NCBI RefSeq assembly: GCF_945956965.1
Contig: NZ_CAMFJS010000001.1
Coordinates: forward strand, 299,191 to 363,190
Reading direction: 5' to 3'
Length of the DNA: 64,000 bases
Source: an uncultured Roseateles sp.
Lineage (GTDB): Bacteria; Pseudomonadota; Gammaproteobacteria; Burkholderiales; Burkholderiaceae_C
Part shown: in pieces, positions 58,714-64,000 of the stretch
Numbering within the stretch: the first letter of the stretch is position 1
Layout of the letters: every line of letters begins with the position of its first letter
Position numbers and translations under genes: made by a program
Notes under the pieces: generated by a model
Told to the model about the DNA's origin: nothing
Databases searched by the model: none
Seen by the model: the letters and a program-made list of their open reading frames with translations, nothing else

Positions 58714-60531
58714 TTATAGCCAGCTGACCGCACCCTCTTCGGCCGTGCGCACATTGCGGCGCATGCCGGCAAACAAATCCCGGCCCAGGCCGTGGCCGTT
58801 TTCCAGCACTTGCTCAGGCGTGATCTGCGCATGCTCGCGGGCGGCCCACTCGTCGGCGGGCACCAAGGCCTGCAAGTCGCCCGAGACGGCGTCCATGCGC
58901 ACGATGTCGCCATCACGCAGCTTGCCCAGCGGCCCACCGGCCAAGGCTTCGGGGCTGACGTGAATCGCAGCCGGCACCTTGCCCGAGGCGCCGCTCATGC
59001 GCCCATCGGTCACCAAGGCCACCTTGAAGCCGCGGCCTTGCAGCACGGCCAGCGGCGGGGTCAGCTTGTGCAGCTCAGGCATGCCATTGGCCTGCGGGCC
59101 TTGGAAGCGCACCACCACCACCACATCACGTTCCAGCTCACCGGCATTGAAGGCGGCCAACATGGCTTCTTGGGTGGTGAAGATGCGAGCCGGGGCTTCG
59201 ATGATGTGGCGGTCATCCGGCACGGCCGAGACCTTGATGACGGCGCGGCCCAGATTGCCGTCCAGCAGCTTGAGGCCACCGGTGGCGCTGAAAGGCGCAT
59301 CGGCGCGGCGCACCACCGCCTCATCACCACTGGCCGGGGCCAGGTCTTGCCAGGCCACTTGGCCCGCTTCAGCCAGATGCGGCACGCGGGCGAAGGGGCG
59401 CAGCGAGTCGCCGGCCACGCTCAGCACATCCTCATGCATCAGGCCGCTGTTCAGCAGTTCGCGGATCACAAAGCCAGGACCACCCGCCGCCTGGAACTGG
59501 TTCACGTCGGCAGCGCCATTCGGATAGACGCGCGACAGCAAAGGCACCACGCCGGACAGCTCGGAGAAATCACTCCAGTCGATCAAGATGCCGGCCGAGC
59601 GCGCCACGGCCACCCAATGAATCAGGTGATTGGTGGAGCCACCGGTCGCCAGCAAAGCCACCATGGCGTTGACGATGCAACGCTCATCCACCAAGCGGCC
59701 GATGGGCGTGTAACGCGCCTTGGCCGTGATCGCCAGGGCGTTGCGCACCGCCTCACGCGTCAGCGCTTCGCGCAGCGGGTCATGCGGGTGCACAAAAGCA
59801 GCACCAGGCACATGCAAGCCCATGGCTTCGAGCAGCATCTGATTGCTATTGGCCGTGCCGTAGAAGGTGCAGGTGCCGGCGCCGTGATAGGCCGCCGATT
59901 CGGCCTTGAGCAATTCCTCGCGGCCGACCTTGCCTTGGGCATAGAGCTCGCGCACCTTGGCTTTTTCGTTATTCGGCAAGCCGCTGCTCATCGGCCCGGC
60001 GGGCACGAAGACGCAGGGCAAATGGCCGAAGTGCAAGGCGCCAATCAAAAGGCCGGGCACGATCTTGTCGCAAATGCCCAGCAGCAAGGCGGCATCGAAC
60101 ACATCATGGCTCAGGCCGATGGCCGCGCTCATCGCGATGTTGTCACGCGAGAACAGGCTCAACTCCATGCCCGGCAGGCCCTGGGTGACGCCATCACACA
60201 TGGCGGGCACGCCGCCGGCCACTTGCACGGTAGCGCCTTGCTTGTGGGCCTCGTCGCGGATCAGGGCCGGGTAGGCTTCATAGGGCTGGTGGGCCGACAA
60301 CATATCGTTGTATGCAGTCACGATGGCCAGATGCGGCGCCTTCTCCGCCACGATGCGGAACTTGTCATTGGCCGGCATCGCCGCCACCGCATGGGCCACA
60401 TTGGCGCAGCCCATGCGCTCCACGCCCCGCTTGCGGCCCGCCATGCGGTCAATCTGCTGCAAATACTCGGCGCGAGTGGCGGCACTGCGCTGGCGAATGC
60501 GATCGGTGACGGCAAGCAGGGTCTTGTTCAT
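58714..60531 (-). CDS. edd: 6-phosphogluconate dehydratase
   Basis: 605 residues, typical for Edd. Iron-sulfur Cys positions are in [18 protein letters not shown] and [15 protein letters not shown]. Further signatures are [17 protein letters not shown] and [19 protein letters not shown]. Dehydrates 6-phosphogluconate to KDPG. The ATG at 60531 begins MNKTLLAV; the upstream frame to 60588 is in the promoter region. Confidence 0.96.
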   Translation of the reverse strand: MNKTLLAVTDRIRQRSAATRAEYLQQIDRMAGRKRGVERMGCANVAHAVAAMPANDKFRIVAEKAPHLAIVTAYNDMLSAHQPYEAYPALIRDEAHKQGATVQVAGGVPAMCDGVTQGLPGMELSLFSRDNIAMSAAIGLSHDVFDAALLLGICDKIVPGLLIGALHFGHLPCVFVPAGPMSSGLPNNEKAKVRELYAQGKVGREELLKAESAAYHGAGTCTFYGTANSNQMLLEAMGLHVPGAAFVHPHDPLREALTREAVRNALAITAKARYTPIGRLVDERCIVNAMVALLATGGSTNHLIHWVAVARSAGILIDWSDFSELSGVVPLLSRVYPNGAADVNQFQAAGGPGFVIRELLNSGLMHEDVLSVAGDSLRPFARVPHLAEAGQVAWQDLAPASGDEAVVRRADAPFSATGGLKLLDGNLGRAVIKVSAVPDDRHIIEAPARIFTTQEAMLAAFNAGELERDVVVVVRFQGPQANGMPELHKLTPPLAVLQGRGFKVALVTDGRMSGASGKVPAAIHVSPEALAGGPLGKLRDGDIVRMDAVSGDLQALVPADEWAAREHAQITPEQVLENGHGLGRDLFAGMRRNVRTAEEGAVSWL

Positions 60532-60564
60532 ACGCAGGGCCGTGTAACTCGGCTTAGTGAAAAT

Positions 60565-60580
60565 TAGTAACCATATTACA
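60565..60580 (-). promoter_or_regulatory. Candidate HexR-like operator upstream of edd
   Basis: On the minus strand TGTAATATGGTTACTA resembles the HexR target (TGTAAT...ATTACA) known to control edd/eda in proteobacteria, with the right half imperfect. TGTAAC (60543-60548) and GTTACA (60600-60605) flank it, also half-site-like. No hexR gene is in this window. Confidence 0.4.
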
Positions 60581-60783
60581 AGATTCACCCCGTCTCCGGG
60601 TTACATCAGAGGTACGAACCCGGGCAAATCGCGCCGTTCAAGCATCGGCGCTGCGGCCTGCGGCGTCAAATCTTGCCCCCAATCTGCAGAGAACTGCAGC
60701 CCGAACATGCGAGGATCGCGGCTTGCAATTTCCGCCCATCGCCCTGCGGATTGCCTGCAAACGCCTCCTGTCCGGCCCCACCC

Positions 60784-63147
60784 ATGCCCATGCTCAGCAA
60801 AACGCTACACGCCCTCCGCACGCTCAAGCCCAGTCATCCCGCAGCCGCACTCTGTCGCCTGATGGGGATGGGCGCACTCATCGGGCTCTTGCATGTGGGC
60901 CTGCCAGCGCTTGACGCGCAGGCCATCGAGCTGCCCAAAGGCCTGGTGCCAGAGGTGGTGCGCACGCAAGTCAATGCCGTGGCTGCGCCTGCCGGCGCAA
61001 GCAGCAAAACCGGTGCTTCAGCGCCTGCCGCTGGCACGGATTGGTCAGCCCGCTTGGATGCGGCGCGGGCCTATCACCAGCAATTGCAGCTCAAGAGCAG
61101 CGAGAGCGAACCCTTGCTGCCTGAGCGGACCTTGGCGGCAGCAAGGCGCTTGATGCTGCTCTCCGCCCAGTTGCAGAGCAGCATGGAGGCCAGCAGCAGC
61201 CCCAAAAGCGAGCCCGCAGCCCCTAGCTGGACCCCGCTGCCGGGCCCGGCGCCCTACAGCATGATCGATGTGGATGCGCTGCGCGATCAGCTCGACGCGC
61301 TTTTGGCGCGCCAGGCGGCGCTGAAAATGCAGAGCAAATCGCTGGATACCGAGGTGGCAGCCGCGGTCGAAGCGCGCAGCAATGCCGATGCAACCTTGCG
61401 CCGGCGCCAAGACCAGGCCGCGCAGATTCGCCTCGGCGATGCGCAGAAGAAAGCGGCAGCGCAGCTTGAACTGAGTCAGCTGCAAGCCGAGATCGCCGAT
61501 CTAGAGGTGCTGCAAGCCGATCAAGCACGCAGCAAAACCCGAGAGGCGCTGGAAGCCCTGAGCCCATCCATCGGCGGCTTGCAAGCCGAGGTGAACCGCG
61601 TCAGCCCACACCAAGAGTTGAGCGACAGCGAACTGCGTCGCCTGAGCAAGGACTTCGCCAAAGAAAAAGATCGCGCGACGGCCGAGCGCCTCAAGCTCGA
61701 AGCGCAGATGGGGCGGCTGCAAAGCGCCGAGCTGCCGAGTTCGGGCGCCGAGAGCCTTCGCCTGGAGCTCGAAGCCATGCGCATGGCGCTGAGCGGTCTG
61801 CGCGAACTGGAATCCCTGGCGCGGGAGAAAACTCGCCTCTGGCAAGCCCGCCAAGCCGCCTGGGCCGCGGGCGATAACGCCGAGAAAAAGCAGACCGCGG
61901 GCGAGACCCTCAATCGCGGCGACGAACTGGTGCTGGGGCGGCTTCAAGGCGTGGCCAAGCAAGGCGACTTCTTGCGCGCCGAATTGCGCAACCAGGAGGC
62001 TCGGGTGCAGGACATGGCGGCCGATGACAGCCACCGGCCAGAGCAGCTGCGCATTTTGGCCGCCTTGCAAAGCCAGCTGAGTGTGCAAGAGCGCTTGATC
62101 GCGGAGCTCAACCGTGCCCATCTGCTGCTGACCCGCAGCCGTGCCGATATGGGCCTGGGCCTGCAGGCCGACGACGCCAGGAGCTGGCTCAAACAGCTGG
62201 GCCAGTGGTCGGCGGGCTTTGCCTCGCAGCTCTGGAACTACGAGCTCTTCAGCGCCACCGAGACCACCCAGATCGACGGCAATGTCGTCACCGTCGACTA
62301 CGGCGTGACGGTGGGGAAAAGCCTGGGCATCTTGATCATGCTGGGCGCGGGCTATGGGGTCTCGCGCTGGTTGTCCAATGTGCTGATCAATCAGATGGCA
62401 CGGCGCCTGCACCTCTCAGCCGCCCTGGCCCGGGTGCTGCGGCGCTGGCTGAACACCATCTTGCTGCTGATCGTCTTGATGATCGTGCTGAAGCTTGCGC
62501 GCATCCCCATCACCGCCTTTGCCTTCCTCGGCGGCGCCTTGGCGATCGGCGTGGGCTTCGGCGCGCAGAACGTCATCAAGAACCTGATCAGCGGCATCAT
62601 CATCTTGTTCGAGCGCAAGATCCGCGTGGGCGATATCGTCTCGGTGGGCGGCATCTCGGGCACGGTGCAAACCGTGGATTTCCGCGCCACCACCTTGCGC
62701 GGCTTTGACGGCATTGATGCCATCGTGCCCAACTCCACCTTGCTGGAGAACCAGGTCAGCAACTGGAACGGCAGCAGCCCGGATGTGCGCCGCGTGATTC
62801 TGGTCGGCGTGGCCTACGGCTCCGATGTGCGCCGAGCCACGCAATTGATCACCGACTGCGCCGTCAATCATCCCAGCGTCTTGCAAGAGCCACCGCCCGA
62901 AGTCTTCTTCGACGACTTCGCCGCCGATGCCCTGAGCCTGCGCCTGCAGTATTGGTTCCGCCTCAACGGCCCGCGCAGCGGCGCCGGGGTGGACAGCGAT
63001 TTGCGCTTTGCCATCAACGACGCCTTGGCTGCCGCCGGCATCTCGATCGCTTTCCCGCAACGCGATGTGCATCTGGATGTGCTCGGCCCCATCAAAGTGG
63101 AGATTGAACCCACGGCGGGCGCCGCCGCGGAAGAGACAAGGCGCTGA
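60784..63147 (+). CDS. MscS-type mechanosensitive channel with large coiled-coil N-terminus
   Basis: 787 residues. A hydrophobic signal-like segment (about 27-45, MGMGALIGLLHVGLPA) is followed by a periplasmic region rich in Glu/Gln/Ala coiled coil (about 160-440). Then come about three transmembrane helices and the MscS core: AIGVGFGAQNVIKNLISGIIILFE (pore helix) and VDFRATTLRGFDGIDAIVPNS (beta domain). Long MscS homologues of this type lie in the inner membrane and release solutes on osmotic downshift. Two adjacent ATGs (60784, 60790) are possible. Divergent from edd. Confidence 0.9.
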   Translation: MPMLSKTLHALRTLKPSHPAAALCRLMGMGALIGLLHVGLPALDAQAIELPKGLVPEVVRTQVNAVAAPAGASSKTGASAPAAGTDWSARLDAARAYHQQLQLKSSESEPLLPERTLAAARRLMLLSAQLQSSMEASSSPKSEPAAPSWTPLPGPAPYSMIDVDALRDQLDALLARQAALKMQSKSLDTEVAAAVEARSNADATLRRRQDQAAQIRLGDAQKKAAAQLELSQLQAEIADLEVLQADQARSKTREALEALSPSIGGLQAEVNRVSPHQELSDSELRRLSKDFAKEKDRATAERLKLEAQMGRLQSAELPSSGAESLRLELEAMRMALSGLRELESLAREKTRLWQARQAAWAAGDNAEKKQTAGETLNRGDELVLGRLQGVAKQGDFLRAELRNQEARVQDMAADDSHRPEQLRILAALQSQLSVQERLIAELNRAHLLLTRSRADMGLGLQADDARSWLKQLGQWSAGFASQLWNYELFSATETTQIDGNVVTVDYGVTVGKSLGILIMLGAGYGVSRWLSNVLINQMARRLHLSAALARVLRRWLNTILLLIVLMIVLKLARIPITAFAFLGGALAIGVGFGAQNVIKNLISGIIILFERKIRVGDIVSVGGISGTVQTVDFRATTLRGFDGIDAIVPNSTLLENQVSNWNGSSPDVRRVILVGVAYGSDVRRATQLITDCAVNHPSVLQEPPPEVFFDDFAADALSLRLQYWFRLNGPRSGAGVDSDLRFAINDALAAAGISIAFPQRDVHLDVLGPIKVEIEPTAGAAAEETRR

Positions 63148-63273
63148 GCCCAAGCGCTGAGCCCAGCAGGCACAAAACGACACACCCACTCGCGCCAAAA
63201 TCAAGCATCATCCCCGGCACTCGCATCGCGCGCGCGGCGCTTGATCCTGGTCTTTCAACAGCAAGGCATGCTC

Positions 63274-63843
63274 ATGAACAAACGACATTTCTTCTCTGCG
63301 CTGGGGCTCTCTCTCCTCAGCCTGGCCGCCACCCCCGCCTGGGCGGATGAGTACCAGAACACCATCAAAGCCTTTGCCAAGGCCGAGCAAAGCGGCAAGA
63401 TTGCCGAGACGGCTTATGGCTATGCGGTCTTCCCGACCATAGGCAAAGCCGGCTTTGGCATCGGCGGCGCTTACGGCCAAGGCCGGGTCTACGAGAAGGG
63501 CAAGCACATCGGCAACACCTCAATGACCCAGCTCAGCGTGGGCTTCCAACTCGGCGGCCAAGGCTTCAGCCAGATCATCTATTTCGAAGACCAGGCGGCC
63601 TTGAAGACCTTCACCAAGGGTGAGTTCGAGTTCGGCGCCGAAGCCTCCGCCGTGGCCATCACCGCCGGCGCGGGCGCCAAGACCAGCACCACCGGTTCAT
63701 CGGCCCAGATCAGCGGTGACCGGGAGAACGCCAAATCGGTCGGCGCCTACAACCATGGCATGGCCATCTTCACCCTGCCTCACGGCGGGCTGATGTATGA
63801 AGCCACCGTCAGCGGCCAGAAGTTCAGCTACAAGAAGAAGTGA
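63274..63843 (+). CDS. YSC84/SYLF-family lipid-binding protein
   Basis: 189 residues. A signal peptide (MNKRHFF, hydrophobic core, AWA-D cleavage near 24) leads to the SYLF domain: YGYAVFPTIGKAGFGIGGAYGQG, FQLGGQGFSQIIYFED and FEFGAEASAVAITAGAGAK. SYLF proteins bind lipids, and periplasmic bacterial members are common. ATG at 63274 is preferred; one at 63268 adds two residues. Confidence 0.9.
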   Translation: MNKRHFFSALGLSLLSLAATPAWADEYQNTIKAFAKAEQSGKIAETAYGYAVFPTIGKAGFGIGGAYGQGRVYEKGKHIGNTSMTQLSVGFQLGGQGFSQIIYFEDQAALKTFTKGEFEFGAEASAVAITAGAGAKTSTTGSSAQISGDRENAKSVGAYNHGMAIFTLPHGGLMYEATVSGQKFSYKKK

Positions 63844-63878
63844 AAAAAACAGCTCGGCTGCTTGGCAGTCGAGCTGTT
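63843..63878 (-). terminator. Intrinsic terminator facing the right-edge ABC gene
   Basis: On the minus strand AACAGCTCG/CGAGCTGTT (63878-63870 and 63856-63848) with a 13-base loop is followed by a T run (63849-63843). It would stop transcripts of the leftward gene entering from the right edge. Confidence 0.7.
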
Positions 63879-63938
63879 GGATCCAAGGACTCAGCGGGCG
63901 CGTTCGCGCCCTTGGCGGACGCGCCTCACTGAAGAGAC

Positions 63939-64000
63939 TCACTCCCCGAGATAAGCCGCCCGCACCTTGGGGTCATTGAGCAAGCTCATGCCCTCCCCGC
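63939..64000 (-). CDS. C-terminal fragment of a branched-chain amino acid-type ABC ATPase (LivF/LivG-like), cut by the window edge
   Basis: Only the last 20 codons are visible on the minus strand, reading GEGMSLLNDPKVRAAYLGE then TGA. A terminal VRAAYLGE is typical of LivF/LivG ATPases of branched-chain amino acid importers. Start and catalytic motifs are outside the window, so the call is tentative. Confidence 0.6.
   Translation of the reverse strand, partial: GEGMSLLNDPKVRAAYLGE

Noticed and set aside
58792..60567. 591-codon open frame antisense to edd
   Set aside because: Same shadow effect; the edd protein on the opposite strand has all its family motifs.

Overview
The window is high-GC bacterial chromosome, densely packed with genes and rich in ATGA/GTGA stop-start overlaps. 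The gene order points to a betaproteobacterium of the order Burkholderiales (Roseateles/Rubrivivax/Comamonadaceae-like). Supporting blocks are a ZapB-like gene-zapA-6S RNA, rpsU-yqeY, pmbA divergent from darP-mog, cysE/trmJ/suhB/mutS, pyrG-eno-ftsB, and a large polyamine locus. I see no rRNA, tRNA, insertion sequence, phage gene or CRISPR array.

Layout. 36-3698 (minus): a four-gene cassette (ArnT-like transferase, GT2 polyprenyl-phosphate glycosyltransferase, GtrA-like protein, YdjC/ChbG-type deacetylase) that looks like aminosugar modification of lipid A. 3795-9523: nth, ZapB-like gene, zapA, 6S RNA, EVE-domain protein, TSUP permease, a degenerate GGDEF protein, a BaiN-type flavoprotein and rpsU. 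9671-13918: yqeY, a small phosphatase-like gene, and a TRAP transporter whose binding protein is convergent to its permeases. 14018-26640: housekeeping genes (pmbA, darP, mog, cysE, trmJ, suhB, mutS, pyrG, eno). 26784-31929: ftsB, pnuC with a NadR-like kinase, hslO, a gamma-carbonic anhydrase, a DUF455 protein and an EamA transporter.

32006-46219 is a polyamine catabolism and uptake region. It holds an AsnC/Lrp regulator, two class-III transaminases, PuuB, PuuD and PuuA homologues, a complete PotFGHI-type ABC importer, an outer-membrane porin and a PuuC-like aldehyde dehydrogenase. Together these could bring putrescine in across both membranes and convert it by gamma-glutamylated and direct transamination routes to GABA-level intermediates.

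46279-51950 (minus) is the least ordinary part. A gene with an N-terminal TIR domain overlaps by 4 bp a 1420-residue protein with an nSTAND-type P-loop NTPase, one transmembrane segment and about 14 WD40-like blades. This has the architecture of an NTP-dependent conflict/immune system and has its own upstream region with two inverted repeats.

52130-64000: a persulfide-dioxygenase-like/rhodanese fusion with two half-size YeeE/YedE proteins, an EamA transporter, an AstE-like deacylase, a FrnE-like thiol oxidoreductase, a small unknown gene, a PaaI-type thioesterase, Entner-Doudoroff eda/edd, a large MscS-type channel, a YSC84/SYLF lipoprotein-like gene, and at the right edge the last codons of a probable branched-chain amino acid ABC ATPase. 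Bases 1-35 hold nothing I can assign.
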